Below the pieces are notes generated by a model, which ran no database searches, was not told where the DNA came from, and saw nothing but the letters and a program-made list of their open reading frames with translations. 64,000 bases of DNA from Mobilisporobacter senegalensis (lineage in GTDB: Bacteria > Bacillota > Clostridia > Lachnospirales > Lachnospiraceae): positions 1 through 64,000 of the forward strand of contig NZ_RJVG01000009.1 of assembly GCF_003752155.1 (NCBI RefSeq). Reading direction: 5' to 3'. Positions 1 through 9,269 of this stretch are shown here, in pieces; position 1 is the stretch's first letter, and the number at the start of each line of letters is the position of its first letter. The position numbers were made by a program, and so were the translations under genes.

Positions 1-140
1 GCTTAATAAAGCCTTGAAAATACTGGGATTGTGGAATTTTGGGGTGCACATAATTCTAATACCAGGATGTGGAACTTCAGATTTCATTCAACGTTAATTG
101 TAAGATGAGATACCATTTTGTAATCTGAGATGGCAAACTA

Positions 141-179
141 AAAGGACTGAACCCTGCACAATACAGGATTCAGTCCTTA
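141..179. terminator. Bidirectional hairpin terminator
   Basis: An inverted repeat at 142-156 and 164-178 (AAGGACTGAA paired with TTCAGTCCTT, plus an inner CTG/CAG) encloses a 7-nt loop. A-rich sequence on the left and TTAA on the right would let it work on either strand. It probably ends a gene to the left of the window. Confidence 0.6.
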
Positions 180-203
180 ATAGCTGCTTAGTTGATATTT
201 TTA

Positions 204-223
204 TCTGACTTTCGAGGGTCAGA
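204..223 (-). terminator. Short hairpin downstream of the Ig-like gene
   Basis: TCTGAC and GTCAGA form a small stem. On the minus strand it is followed by TAAAAATAT. It lies about 150 nt past the stop of the Ig-like gene and could end that transcript; the stem is weak. Confidence 0.35.
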
Positions 224-375
224 TTATTTGGGGCAGCTCCCTAATTACTTTTTTCATTCCATGATTAGAAATACTATCGCTATTTAACCGCATCCTTGCA
301 TGTCACTGGTGGTTTTTACACTCAATGGTGAGTTTACCTGTAGTATTCCAGGAATTTATATTTTCAAAAAATTAT

Positions 376-1449
376 CTACATCCATTCATCGTAATCGTCG
401 AAATCATCATAGTCATAAGAAGACTCCTCAATTACTGTAATAGTGACAGTTCCTATAAGAGTTCCCTGTTCGGATCCTTCCCTTATTGTAACTTCTGTAG
501 TACCAGCCTTATTTGCATAAAAGCTTAAGTCACTTCCATCTTGATTCAAGCTTAATACACTGGTATCCTTTACATCAAAATAGTACTTTGTATTTTCTTT
601 GGCATAATCAAGTAGGTTAAATGCTCCCAGATAATCACCTACATATAACTCTTTTGTAGATTCAGAAATACTGGTATCTTTTATTTCTACTTTAAAATTG
701 CCCAAAGTTTTTGTTTTCTTATTATAAGTTTCTTTTACTGTAACCGTATAAGTACCAGCCTTTTTAGCTGTGAACTGATATCCATATAGGTAACGGCTTC
801 CGATAAAACTTTTAAGTACATCCTGATACTCTTTATTATCTGTAACATCTTTTACTTTTGAGGCATCATATTTTACTTCTTTAATAGAAAAATCTGCATT
901 GCTTGATGTCAAAGTATAAGTGGCATTTGGATTACGATATGTTATTGTAAATAAAGAATCCAGAGCACTATAATAGTCTGCAAGATTAAATCCACCATTT
1001 CCCACAGCAAATTGATTACCATAACTACTTACGGATAAAGCAGCATTTTTTACAGTAACCTTACACTTGCCTACTGTGGTCTTTTTATTCTTATAAGTCT
1101 GTGTGCAGGTTATTGTAGCACTTCCAGCCTTAAGGCCTGTTAAATAGCCTCCATTTTTAGCGATTTTAGCAACCTTCGTATTGCTGGATGTATATTGATA
1201 AGTTGCTCCTTTTACCGGATTTTTTACAGCAAGCTTCTGTGCATTGCTAAGTTCCCAGGAATTTTGGTTCCAATAAACCTTATTACCCATTTTACCAACA
1301 GGTATTGTCATTGTAGTTGCACTTATAGTTGTTTTTTTGGCTGCCGCCTCTGCTATCTTACCTGGTATAAAAAGATTTCCTGCCAGTAGTGTACAGCATA
1401 GAGCTAATAATGCTAATAATCGTGTAATTTTAATCTTTGGTCTCTCCAT
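376..1449 (-). CDS. Secreted protein with bacterial Ig-like (Big_2-type) domains
   Basis: This is a 357-residue protein with an N-terminal signal peptide: positive MERPKIKITR, a hydrophobic stretch to about residue 25, and a likely cleavage in the AEAAAKK region. The first domain (about 40-135) has Big_2 hallmarks, such as SSNTKVAKI, YLTGLKAGSATITC and a final KCKVTVK strand. A second similar module runs over about 140-255, with KKAGTYTVTV and NFKVEIKD, and a third, shorter one ends in TVTVIEE. The extreme C-terminus is a D/Y/E tail (SYDYDDFDDYDEWM). Such domains act in cell-surface adhesion or as spacers. No anchoring motif is visible, so it is probably secreted or loosely wall-associated. 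No catalytic domain was seen. Confidence 0.75.
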   Translation of the reverse strand: MERPKIKITRLLALLALCCTLLAGNLFIPGKIAEAAAKKTTISATTMTIPVGKMGNKVYWNQNSWELSNAQKLAVKNPVKGATYQYTSSNTKVAKIAKNGGYLTGLKAGSATITCTQTYKNKKTTVGKCKVTVKNAALSVSSYGNQFAVGNGGFNLADYYSALDSLFTITYRNPNATYTLTSSNADFSIKEVKYDASKVKDVTDNKEYQDVLKSFIGSRYLYGYQFTAKKAGTYTVTVKETYNKKTKTLGNFKVEIKDTSISESTKELYVGDYLGAFNLLDYAKENTKYYFDVKDTSVLSLNQDGSDLSFYANKAGTTEVTIREGSEQGTLIGTVTITVIEESSYDYDDFDDYDEWM

Positions 1450-1596
1450 AAAATAAGCTCCTTCTTCTTTAAGTATATTTTTCTAATTAAGGTAAATAAA
1501 GGTAAACCACATTACTATTTTATTTGATTTTTTTCCATATGTCAAACATATATACTACTTTTCGACAATATAAAAGGTGGTATTGTATAAAATCAT

Positions 1597-1618
1597 GACC
1601 GCCACGGTTGTGACGGTC
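1597..1618 (-). terminator. Hairpin terminator after the UPF0303 remnant
   Basis: GACCG-CC-AC and GT-GA-CGGTC pair around a short loop. Read on the minus strand the stem is followed by ATGATTTTATA. It sits about 30 nt past the stop of the UPF0303 remnant and probably ends the Gfo/Idh transcript. Confidence 0.5.
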
Positions 1619-1650
1619 TGAGAATATATCACTTTATTAATAAATTAATA

Positions 1651-2025
1651 TTACAGTCCTAAAAATTCCTTGATAACAGCCAACACTAATGCATGATCAT
1701 CTTCTTGTGCAAGACCGGATACTGTAATAGTACCTACCACACCAACATTTTTAATGATGATTGGAAATGCTCCCCCATGGGCGGCATATTCAAAAGAACT
1801 TAGCAGACTGCTTTCCTCCATCGTCTTGCCGGATTCCTGTAATTCGATTCCCACGTGATAGGAGCTTTTATGGAACCGATTGACAACTCTGTTTTTTCGA
1901 ATGATCCATTGGTCGTTGTCCGGACTTGTACCATCAAATGCATAATGGAATAACTGATGTCCATTAAGGGTAATATCCGTTGTTATTGCCAGATCATCCT
2001 TTTTTGCTTTTTCAATAATACCTAT
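1651..2025 (-). pseudogene. UPF0303 (heme-degrading-like) family protein, N-terminally truncated
   Basis: The minus frame encodes the conserved UPF0303 core: a [19 protein letters not shown] block, the [12 protein letters not shown] segment, and the family signature [10 protein letters not shown] followed by [12 protein letters not shown] and a C-terminal helix. Family members are about 155-160 residues. Here the frame opens only at 2025, just after an in-frame TGA, so roughly the first 25-30 residues, the start codon and the ribosome site are missing. The frame overlaps the stop codon of the upstream Gfo/Idh gene, so a deletion seems to have joined the two. An internal ATG at 1854 gives only a C-terminal 67-residue ORF. 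It is probably non-functional. Confidence 0.7.
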
Positions 2026-3095
2026 TCAAATCTCACCCATCGTTTCTCTTTACTGCTCTGCTCTGCAAGCTCAATGATCCGTATGGTATTGCGGGCCTGC
2101 TGTGCCGTTACGGCAAGTTCTTCGTTACCTGTGAGCGCCTGATATATATTCCGGTAGAGTTCGCGGTAATCACCGGCTTCACTTTCTACTGTTCCTGTAA
2201 TATGGACTCCGCCCATTTCCGTATTGATTTTCCCATGAATGGCTTCTGGCTCCCTGCCCCAGTCTTCACATTCATCCGGCACTTTTCCGAGAATCAGTTC
2301 TTCTTCCTGAACATCCATCCCATACTTTACAAATGAGCCTTTTCTGCCATTGAGGCAGAAGTGTGGAGCCGGTTCCCGAACGATCATGCCTGACTTCAAT
2401 GTAACTTTAAGATCCTGATATTTTAATATTACTTCAAAACTGTCCACGACCTCAGATTTCTCTCTCTGGACATCAACGTAACCAAATATCTCTTCCGGCA
2501 GACCGAATAAATGCTGGGCCTGATCTATTAAATGGGAGCCCAGATCGTACAAAGTTCCTCCGGCCGGGGATGCTTTTTGAAACCTCCAGTTATCTCCGGT
2601 TTCCGGTTTGAATCTGTCATAATGAGCTTCATATTCAATAATTTCGCCTAACAAATTATTTTTTATTATCTTTTCTACCGTTCTGAAATCACTGTCCCAG
2701 CGTCGGTTGTGGTTCACGGTCAAAAGCTTATTTGTCTTCCTGCTAATGGCAATCAGCTCATCCGCTTCTTTACTCGTGCAGGTGAATGGTTTTTCTACCA
2801 AAACATTTTTGCCGTTCTCCATTGCTTTTTTAGCATAACTAAAATGAACAATATTGGGTGTAGCTACGATAACAAGATGAATATCCTTACTTTCAAAAAT
2901 TTCATTGACATCCGAAACCACTTTTGCATCAGGATGTCTTTTTTTAATTAGCTCAATATTTGCATGTTTGGTTTCATACACCATATAAAGATTGAAACCT
3001 GGAACACTGGTCAATATAGGTCCATGAAAAACCTGACCACCGAAACCATACCCGATAAGACCCACATTTACAATCGTCTGACTCAACCTGATCAC
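2022..3095 (-). CDS. Gfo/Idh/MocA family NAD(P)-dependent oxidoreductase
   Basis: This 357-residue protein has an N-terminal Rossmann fold with the dinucleotide motif [10 protein letters not shown] (residues 12-21). The family EKP motif is at 101-103 and supplies the catalytic lysine. The C-terminal alpha/beta domain carries [14 protein letters not shown] (179-192), with the conserved Asp and His. The length and order match the YdgJ/YvaA-like dehydrogenases that oxidise sugars, inositols or similar polyols. The substrate cannot be told from sequence. The stop codon overlaps the truncated UPF0303 frame. Confidence 0.88.
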   Translation of the reverse strand: MIRLSQTIVNVGLIGYGFGGQVFHGPILTSVPGFNLYMVYETKHANIELIKKRHPDAKVVSDVNEIFESKDIHLVIVATPNIVHFSYAKKAMENGKNVLVEKPFTCTSKEADELIAISRKTNKLLTVNHNRRWDSDFRTVEKIIKNNLLGEIIEYEAHYDRFKPETGDNWRFQKASPAGGTLYDLGSHLIDQAQHLFGLPEEIFGYVDVQREKSEVVDSFEVILKYQDLKVTLKSGMIVREPAPHFCLNGRKGSFVKYGMDVQEEELILGKVPDECEDWGREPEAIHGKINTEMGGVHITGTVESEAGDYRELYRNIYQALTGNEELAVTAQQARNTIRIIELAEQSSKEKRWVRFE

Positions 3096-3246
3096 TCCTA
3101 TTCTTTTATGATTGTATTCATTTCATGTTTCTTTAAAGCTTTAGTACCCTTTGAATCTTTCATTCCATTTATTAAACTATTTAGAATTTCTTTCGCTCCA
3201 ATTTTAGCCCTAATAAGAGAATCCTCTTTATAACTCTTAAATAGAA

Positions 3247-3810
3247 TTATACCATGTTTTTGGTAACAGGACTATTCCATTCATCAGCCAATACTGCATA
3301 TACACAATCATCATACCACTGATTATTCATCCTGAAGCTTTTAATAAAATGTGCTTCTTTTCTAAAACCAACTTTTTCAAGAAGTTTTATGGATTTTGTA
3401 TTGTCAGGATCCACTGATGCGGTAATTCTATGCTTTTTGAGTTCATAAAACAAATAATCAATGATTGCACTCACAGCTTCTCTGGCATATCCATTTCCTT
3501 GAAATTCAGTAGAAAGTGTATAACCTATTTCCACCTGATAGTCATCCTCCATAAAATGAATACCCATATCACCTATAAGTTGTCCATCCTCCAGACATAT
3601 GGCTAATTGCATCCATGTATTACTTGTATTAGGACAAATCTCTATATTTTCTTTAATGAACTCTTCAATTTCGCCTATATCCTTCGGCTGCCATGATTGA
3701 TATTTAAAAATCTCCGGCATGGAACGATATCTGAAAAAATCATCCCTATCTTGCATCCCAAGTGTTCGGATGAATAATCTATTGGTTTTGATACTATTAA
3801 ATTTATTTAT
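3247..3810 (-). CDS. GNAT N-acetyltransferase (RimJ/RimL type), probable non-AUG start
   Basis: The protein shows the acetyl-CoA binding motif of the family (EFQGNGYAREAV) and the late VDPDNTKSIKLLEKVGF block typical of RimJ/YdaF-like acetyltransferases. The first ATG in frame (3756) would remove the usual N-terminal strand. The frame stays open upstream and encodes TNRLFIRTLGMQDRDDFFRY, which fits the family opening T-x-R-L-x-I-R. Upstream of this there is no ATG, GTG or TTG at a sensible place. An ATA codon at 3808-3810 sits 7 nt after a GGGGG run (3818-3822). I infer a rare AUA start, or a start lost by mutation, in which case only the shorter form is made. The acceptor substrate is unknown. 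Confidence 0.65.
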   Translation of the reverse strand: MNKFNSIKTNRLFIRTLGMQDRDDFFRYRSMPEIFKYQSWQPKDIGEIEEFIKENIEICPNTSNTWMQLAICLEDGQLIGDMGIHFMEDDYQVEIGYTLSTEFQGNGYAREAVSAIIDYLFYELKKHRITASVDPDNTKSIKLLEKVGFRKEAHFIKSFRMNNQWYDDCVYAVLADEWNSPVTKNMV

Positions 3811-3864
3811 ACTAATACCCCCAATCTATATACAGGCCACAAATGGGCCTATAATCCTTGAAAA

Positions 3865-3904
3865 GCCAAAGAGGATGTCGTTTGAGCCTGGACATCCCCT
3901 TGGC
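3865..3904 (-). terminator. Intrinsic terminator of the TolB-like lipoprotein gene
   Basis: GCCAAAGAGGATGTC and GACATCCCCTTGGC form a long stem with an 11-nt loop. It lies 15 nt past the stop of the lipoprotein gene, and on the minus strand the stem is followed by TTTTC. Confidence 0.6.
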
Positions 3905-3918
3905 ATAAAAATTATATT

Positions 3919-5034
3919 CTATTTCTCCAGAGAATATTCTAAATAAACAATACTGCTGTTATACTGTTTTCCATCCCACTGGGAAAAGATAAGTTCTTCC
4001 CCTGACGGACTCCAGCAGGTATTTACATTTCCGGTATCTACTGCAATCTGGGTGGATTTGCCGGTTAACATATCATAAACATACAAACTGCCAACGGAAG
4101 TACCGCTTCCCTCTCCCTTCATGCTGTAAGCAATCATCCGCTGGTCAGAAGACCAGGATACTCCCCCAAGCTCAATTCCTTCGGCGATGGTTTTGGCATT
4201 GCTTCCATCTCTGTCACAAAGTAACAGAACTTGTTTTGATCCTTTGTACTGTAAAACCAGCATCTGATTTTCATCGGGAGAAGGATATACTCCAAACACA
4301 TCGTTCAAACCAAGACTCGCCATTTTCTTGTCAGTCAGATTGAGAGCCATAAGAGTAGTATCGTCGGTAGTGTTATAATAAACCATATCTTTTATCTGCT
4401 CAATAATAAATACAGCCTTTTGGTCCAGTTCTTCCAAAGAAGTGATCTGTCCTTCTATAGTAGCATAATAGGCGCCATTCATATATCCGGCCCCAATAAC
4501 TGTATCTTTATCAGCCCATTTTGCACTCCCTACATTTCCCATGGATTCACTTGAAATACCGAAACTTTTCAAGTTCTCAATATTAAGCAGATAATATGAC
4601 GGATCTCCCAGGCTGTTACCATAATATAACAGGTTTTTCTTATCAGGTGATAGCTTTGCCCCACCCAGATTAAGTTCTTCCTCTTCTTTTAACAGCTTAT
4701 ACTCCTTAGTGCCAAGATGATATTGGTACAGGCTTCTTGGGTAAGAATCCGATAATTCTTCCAGACTCATTTTCCCCAGGGACTCATTTTCCTTTGAAAC
4801 AATCACAGTATCCGAATCCATCCAATCAGAGATTTCCAGATTTTCATAGGTATCAATCCTGACTATGGAGACACCAGGATCACCTGTTTCATTACCAGCC
4901 TTATCAATGATTGTTATGGAACCTCCAGGTTCCTGTGTGGTTACTTTATCCTTTTCCCTTTCTCCACTGCAGCCTGTAGCAGTTATTAATAAGATCAGGA
5001 CACATAATATTTTTGCTATTTGCATCTTCTTCAT
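3919..5034 (-). CDS. Lipoprotein with TolB/WD40-like beta-propeller
   Basis: I start at 5034 (MKKMQIAKIL) because AAGGAGGTGAATTAT sits directly before it; the frame stays open for 19 codons upstream without a ribosome site. The 371-residue product has a lipoprotein signal peptide ending in TATGC, so the cysteine is lipidated. The body is a series of propeller blades with repeated LSPDKKNLLYYG, PSPDENQMLVL, WSSDQRMIAYS and WSPSGEELIFSQW motifs, as in TolB-like or DPP4-N-like domains. It follows a two-component system on the same strand (about 170 nt gap) and may serve as its extracytoplasmic sensor or target. That role is inference. Confidence 0.8.
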   Translation of the reverse strand: MKKMQIAKILCVLILLITATGCSGEREKDKVTTQEPGGSITIIDKAGNETGDPGVSIVRIDTYENLEISDWMDSDTVIVSKENESLGKMSLEELSDSYPRSLYQYHLGTKEYKLLKEEEELNLGGAKLSPDKKNLLYYGNSLGDPSYYLLNIENLKSFGISSESMGNVGSAKWADKDTVIGAGYMNGAYYATIEGQITSLEELDQKAVFIIEQIKDMVYYNTTDDTTLMALNLTDKKMASLGLNDVFGVYPSPDENQMLVLQYKGSKQVLLLCDRDGSNAKTIAEGIELGGVSWSSDQRMIAYSMKGEGSGTSVGSLYVYDMLTGKSTQIAVDTGNVNTCWSPSGEELIFSQWDGKQYNSSIVYLEYSLEK

Positions 5035-5207
5035 ATAATTCACCTCCTTGATATATAGATTATCAAGAATTTGTTTCCACATAATATACAATTATAAATA
5101 TCCTGTAAACAATTGTATCTAAAATGTAAACAATGATATCATATGCACAAGCGCCTGTAATATTGACACTTCGTGCCATAGGGACTGCCTGACCTTATAC
5201 TGTATGC

Positions 5208-6665
5208 TTAATTCAGGACAGCCGGAAAGGTGACTCTGAAACTGGTTCCTTCCATCCCGGTATTTAACAAAGCAATGGTGCCTCCCATTAATTCTGCATG
5301 TTTTCTGGCAAGTGACAACCCTAAACCGGCCCCTCCATTCTCTCTTGCCCTGTTTTTATCAACTGTATAAAAAGGTTCAAATACTTTATGAATCAGTTTT
5401 GCCGGAATACCAATACCGGTATCGGATATTTCAATATACACCTGTTGAAACGATATATAGGTTCTGACAAAAATAGTTCCATTTGTTTTATTATATTTAA
5501 TGGCATTGTCCAAAAGATTGATCAGTACGATCGTTAAACTGTCTTTATCCCCTTCTATATAGGCTTCATTCAGCTCAGTATTAAGTTCGATTCCAAACTT
5601 ATCCATCCTGCCTTTTAAGCTGTTTAATACCGACTCTGTTGCCTGTTTGACTGGCAGTTTTTCAAATTTTAATTCAAAATCATATTTTTCCAGGGCAGAT
5701 AACTGCAGTACCTTATCTACCATTTCATATAAACGTCCGGTTTCACTTTTAATATTGGCAATGGAAGTCTGTAAAAGCTCTTCGTCGTCCGGATACATTT
5801 CCAATAAGTCAATATATGCCTTAATTGATGTCAATGGTGTCTTAAACTCGTGGGTTACATTTCCGATAAATTCCTTCTGCTGTTTATCAAGAAGCGATAA
5901 TTTATCAACGGCGAGCTTAAGTTTATTCTGTTCGGCTTCCATCCCCTGTATGGTCCTCATGATCTGCCCGCTCATTTCATGAATTCCCTGACTTAACGTA
6001 CCGATTTCATCCCTTCGTTTTAATACGGTGGTTTCATAATGACCTCCCCGTATCTTATCCACCATGTCATTAAGCTTTATTATGCCTGCAGCAAAGGAAT
6101 TATAATATATATTGCCAAGAAAGAAACTCAAAATAAATAAACCTGCCCCTATATAGATAAACAGCCGCCTGATATTGTTATAAAATTCCTGATGCCCTGA
6201 TAGAGAATAGTAAAATTGTACGACACCTACCTGCTCATTTCCAATGATTAAGGGAGCCAGATAGTATAGGGAATCTCCTTCCGTCAGGTACGCAGTCTTA
6301 TTATTTCGTGCATAATCCAACGTTTTCTTTATATTGTCCGACTCTGTATCCGTCACTTTTTTACTGACCAGTTCTCCCTGTCTGTCATATAAAACCAGGG
6401 ATAAACCAGTAATCAATTCCAATTCTCTGGCAAATTCCTGTCCTTTTACTGACAGAAAGGTCTGGGGTACCTTGTTCTCTTCCGATAAAATGCTCTGAAT
6501 AAAATACGTATTTGCTGTCTTTGCCTGCCCGGCTAAATACTGTTCATACTGATTTTGCTGGTTATTTTTTATACCTCGTAAAACCAGAAGACTTAAGAAG
6601 GAGACCACAAGAAGCAGCAAAACAGCAAGAAACAGGCTGAATTTTATTTTTATGCTAATTTTCAC
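5208..6665 (-). CDS. Two-component sensor histidine kinase
   Basis: I choose the GTG at 6665, five bases after AGGAGG; it overlaps the end of the response regulator gene by 11 nt. The 485-residue protein has a first membrane helix (about 8-30), an extracytoplasmic sensor of about 130 residues, a second helix (about 168-190), a HAMP linker, and a HisKA box (FIGNVTHEFKTPLTSI, with the phosphorylated His near residue 272). The HATPase domain shows NLLDNAIKYN, DTGIGIP and GGAGLGLSLARKH. It is an OmpR-partner class I kinase. Its ligand is unknown. A TolB-like lipoprotein follows on the same strand. Confidence 0.9.
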   Translation of the reverse strand: MKISIKIKFSLFLAVLLLLVVSFLSLLVLRGIKNNQQNQYEQYLAGQAKTANTYFIQSILSEENKVPQTFLSVKGQEFARELELITGLSLVLYDRQGELVSKKVTDTESDNIKKTLDYARNNKTAYLTEGDSLYYLAPLIIGNEQVGVVQFYYSLSGHQEFYNNIRRLFIYIGAGLFILSFFLGNIYYNSFAAGIIKLNDMVDKIRGGHYETTVLKRRDEIGTLSQGIHEMSGQIMRTIQGMEAEQNKLKLAVDKLSLLDKQQKEFIGNVTHEFKTPLTSIKAYIDLLEMYPDDEELLQTSIANIKSETGRLYEMVDKVLQLSALEKYDFELKFEKLPVKQATESVLNSLKGRMDKFGIELNTELNEAYIEGDKDSLTIVLINLLDNAIKYNKTNGTIFVRTYISFQQVYIEISDTGIGIPAKLIHKVFEPFYTVDKNRARENGGAGLGLSLARKHAELMGGTIALLNTGMEGTSFRVTFPAVLN

Positions 6666-7350
6666 TTCTGCCTCCTGAGGCTTTATAGCCAATCCCGTAA
6701 ACTGTTTGAATTATATTGTCAAATTCCTCTCCAAGCTTCTTCCTGATCCGCTGGACATGAATATCTACAGTGCGTGTACCTCCGATATAATCCATTCCCC
6801 ATATCAGATCAAGAAGCTGCTCCCTTGTATAGACCCGGTCAGGATCAGACAATAAAAGAGCCAGCAGGTCATATTCTTTCGGTGTCAAATCCAGTGGTCT
6901 GTTTCCTGCAAAAGCTGTTCGTTTACTTATATAAAGTACGATTCCTCCCAGAATAACCTTAGCAGGCTCCTCCTTCTGTTCGGCTTTCTGCATCCTGCGC
7001 AGCAGGGATTTTAACCGGGCAAGCAGCTCTCTCATATCAAAAGGCTTTGTTATATAGTCATCTGCCCCTAGTTCAAGTCCCAGTATTTTGTTGACAATAT
7101 CCTCTTTTGCAGTTACCATGATAACTCCTATCCGTCCTTTATCCTGGAGCTTCTTAAGAATTTCATATCCGTCCAGACCGGGAAGCATAACATCTAAAAT
7201 AATGGCATCCGGATGAAATTCCTCTACTTTTTTCATGGCGGTTTCTCCATGATAAACAGCTTCTGCAATATAGCCTTCCCTTTTTAATGCATAAGTAATT
7301 GCATCTGCTATCTTTTTTTCATCCTCTATCACCAGAATTTTTTCATTCAT
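6655..7350 (-). CDS. OmpR/PhoB-family response regulator
   Basis: This 231-residue protein has a receiver domain with the acidic pair ED (9-10), a phosphoacceptor in ILDVMLPGLDG (Asp53) and a conserved TKPF lysine. A winged-helix DNA-binding domain with LTPKEYDLLALLLSDP and a final VDIHVQRIRKKLG / VYGIGYKA segment follows. It is translated with the following kinase gene (overlap of 11 nt). The target genes are not visible, although the lipoprotein downstream of the kinase is a candidate. Confidence 0.92.
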   Translation of the reverse strand: MNEKILVIEDEKKIADAITYALKREGYIAEAVYHGETAMKKVEEFHPDAIILDVMLPGLDGYEILKKLQDKGRIGVIMVTAKEDIVNKILGLELGADDYITKPFDMRELLARLKSLLRRMQKAEQKEEPAKVILGGIVLYISKRTAFAGNRPLDLTPKEYDLLALLLSDPDRVYTREQLLDLIWGMDYIGGTRTVDIHVQRIRKKLGEEFDNIIQTVYGIGYKASGGRSEN

Positions 7351-7464
7351 TGCATCACCACTCCTTTCCGTCGGAAATATAATCTTTTTATTTCTATTTT
7401 ATCATATATGAAACTAATTGGGGCGTAGTATAGGTATGAATCATTGGAAATGCAGCAGTACTGT

Positions 7465-8640
7465 CTATACACTATTATTTATGACCATTAGAATCGTATC
7501 TGCTGCCTTTTTTGCGCCTCCGGCAATTTTAAAACTTATGGATATTTTATTCGCACTTTCTTTATAGGTATCATCATTTAATATCTGCTCAATGGCATTT
7601 TTTATATGATTAGGTTTATTTCCTTTAAGCATTAGTCCCGCACCCAGTTCGGCTGTCCTCTCTGCCACCAGTGCCTGTTCGCTATGTTGTGGAAATAACA
7701 CCATAGGTACACTATTGTACAAACTTTCGTTTACACTATTCATACCACAATGTGTAAGGAACACATCAGATTTTTTCAGTACTTTAATTTGATCTACTTT
7801 ATGTTCTATTTGAAAATTAGCAGGTATTTCCCCAAAATCAAAAATATCTGTTTTTTCACCCACGGACATGATCACATTTACATTATAATCCTTTAATGCT
7901 TTGATGCAATTTTTATAAAATTCATTATTCTTATTCAGTACAGTACCTAAGGATATATAAACTGTTCTGCTTTCACCTTTTGGTTCGCCCGTTTCCGTAT
8001 CCGCTACAGATGGTCCTACAAACGCATATTTATCTGAGAATGTTTCTGACATAGGCTGAAACTCTTTAGATGTGTATACTATAGTATTTGTTTCATTATC
8101 ATTCTGGATGATAGATATAAAATTCTTGACTTTATAGCCACTTGCTTTCAAAAGCTCCATTTTTTTATTGATACGGGGCATTCCAACAATACTTCGAATC
8201 AATTCTCCAATACCAGGCTTCATTAATTTTGCTGTATATTGATTAAATGCGAATGTTGTGGTTGAACATATATACTGAACATTTAATTTCCCGGCAAACA
8301 GTTTTCCCCAGAAACATACAGAATCGGATACAATGCAATCCGGCTTAAATTCTTGTAATTCCTGGCACACCTTCTTATCTAAATTAATTGTAGTATCCGC
8401 CACCATTTCAATTAATGCTGCAAAATCTTTCCCTACCTTTTTTTCATCTTCAGGACGTAGTTCGGGCAAATATTCATCGCAACGAATAAACTTTGCTCCG
8501 GCAGACTCAATTCTTTCCCGAAACATATCAAAAGAGTAGTACCAAACTTCATGTCCTCTTTTTGTCAATTCCTGAACCACTGGTATTGTTGGATTTGTAT
8601 GACCATACGCAGGAATACAGAAAAATACTATTTTGCTCAT
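7465..8640 (-). CDS. MGT/YjiC-like macrolide-family glycosyltransferase (GT1)
   Basis: This 391-residue enzyme has a GT-B fold. The N-terminal half begins KIVFFCIPAYGHTNPTIP, whose His14 matches the catalytic base of GT1 enzymes. The C-terminal half has the nucleotide-sugar motif THCGMNSVNESL (from residue 296) and VPMVLFPQHSEQ. Relatives transfer glucose from UDP-glucose to macrolides, flavonoids or other hydrophobic acceptors, often detoxifying them. Its start has AGGAGG nearby, and it lies 47 nt after an AbrB-like gene on the same strand, so the two may share a transcript. Confidence 0.88.
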   Translation of the reverse strand: MSKIVFFCIPAYGHTNPTIPVVQELTKRGHEVWYYSFDMFRERIESAGAKFIRCDEYLPELRPEDEKKVGKDFAALIEMVADTTINLDKKVCQELQEFKPDCIVSDSVCFWGKLFAGKLNVQYICSTTTFAFNQYTAKLMKPGIGELIRSIVGMPRINKKMELLKASGYKVKNFISIIQNDNETNTIVYTSKEFQPMSETFSDKYAFVGPSVADTETGEPKGESRTVYISLGTVLNKNNEFYKNCIKALKDYNVNVIMSVGEKTDIFDFGEIPANFQIEHKVDQIKVLKKSDVFLTHCGMNSVNESLYNSVPMVLFPQHSEQALVAERTAELGAGLMLKGNKPNHIKNAIEQILNDDTYKESANKISISFKIAGGAKKAADTILMVINNSV

Positions 8641-8687
8641 AATAGCCTCCTAAATATTCTTTGTCATGACTTAGATGATGTTAAAAC

Positions 8688-8924
8688 TTAAATTTCTTCC
8701 TTGCCAAATACCTGATCTGAAAATTTTTGAAACATTTCAAACCTTTGAATAGCTATGCCACGTTCAACATCCGCAAGCAGAATAAGTGTATCTCCAGGCT
8801 GAATATTGAATAATTCCCGTGCCTCCTTAGGAATAACAATTTGGCCTTTGGGACCAACTTTAACGGAACTCATGAATTTTCCTTCTAACTTTTCTTTCGA
8901 TTTACCTATATTGTTATCTTTCAT
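8688..8924 (-). CDS. AbrB/SpoVT-family transcription factor
   Basis: This 78-residue protein has a swapped-hairpin AbrB DNA-binding domain: SSVKVGPKGQIVIPKEAREL followed by FNIQPGDTLILLAD. The C-terminal tail is short. The first Met has AAGGAGATATTAAGAA before it; a second Met (MSSVKV) directly at the domain is an alternative. It lies directly upstream of the glycosyltransferase gene, so it may control that gene or be half of an antitoxin-like pair. No toxin was seen next to it. Confidence 0.8.
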   Translation of the reverse strand: MKDNNIGKSKEKLEGKFMSSVKVGPKGQIVIPKEARELFNIQPGDTLILLADVERGIAIQRFEMFQKFSDQVFGKEEI

Positions 8925-9269
8925 TTCTTAATATCTCCTTTTATATATTGCTATTATAATCAAGTTACATTTGTATTACAAGTTATACTTATTGCACTAA
9001 TAATACTATATAAATGTTCAACTGTCTATAATAATCAAAAAATTTTTAGGTATAAAAGGACTGTTTCAATTCTTTCAAATCATGTGGCACATCATAAAAA
9101 CTCTGCTGACTATATTTCAGCAGAGTTTCTCTATCTTACTTAATTTATTTTTCCAGAATGAGGATATCCTATCTGTTACAGAATTTCTGCATATCCTTCC
9201 GTCCCATTTACCCGTATTCTTTGTCCATCTTTAATTATCACTTGTAACCGATTCGGTTAATGTAATTTT
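8925..9269. other. Intergenic stretch with terminator and a coding-like scrap
   Basis: This gap holds the probable AbrB promoter region, the terminator at 9098-9128, and a minus-frame scrap at 9176-9256. The scrap has no start codon and reads like a protein end (VIIKDGQRIRVNGTEGYAEI, then L and a stop). It lies just past the stop of the FAD oxidoreductase gene in another frame, so it may be the remains of a lost downstream gene. I cannot assign it to a family. Confidence 0.3.
9098..9128 (-). terminator. Intrinsic terminator of the FAD oxidoreductase transcript
   Basis: AAACTCTGCTGA and TTCAGCAGAGTTT form a near-perfect stem with a 6-nt loop, followed on the minus strand by TTTTTATG. Confidence 0.7.
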
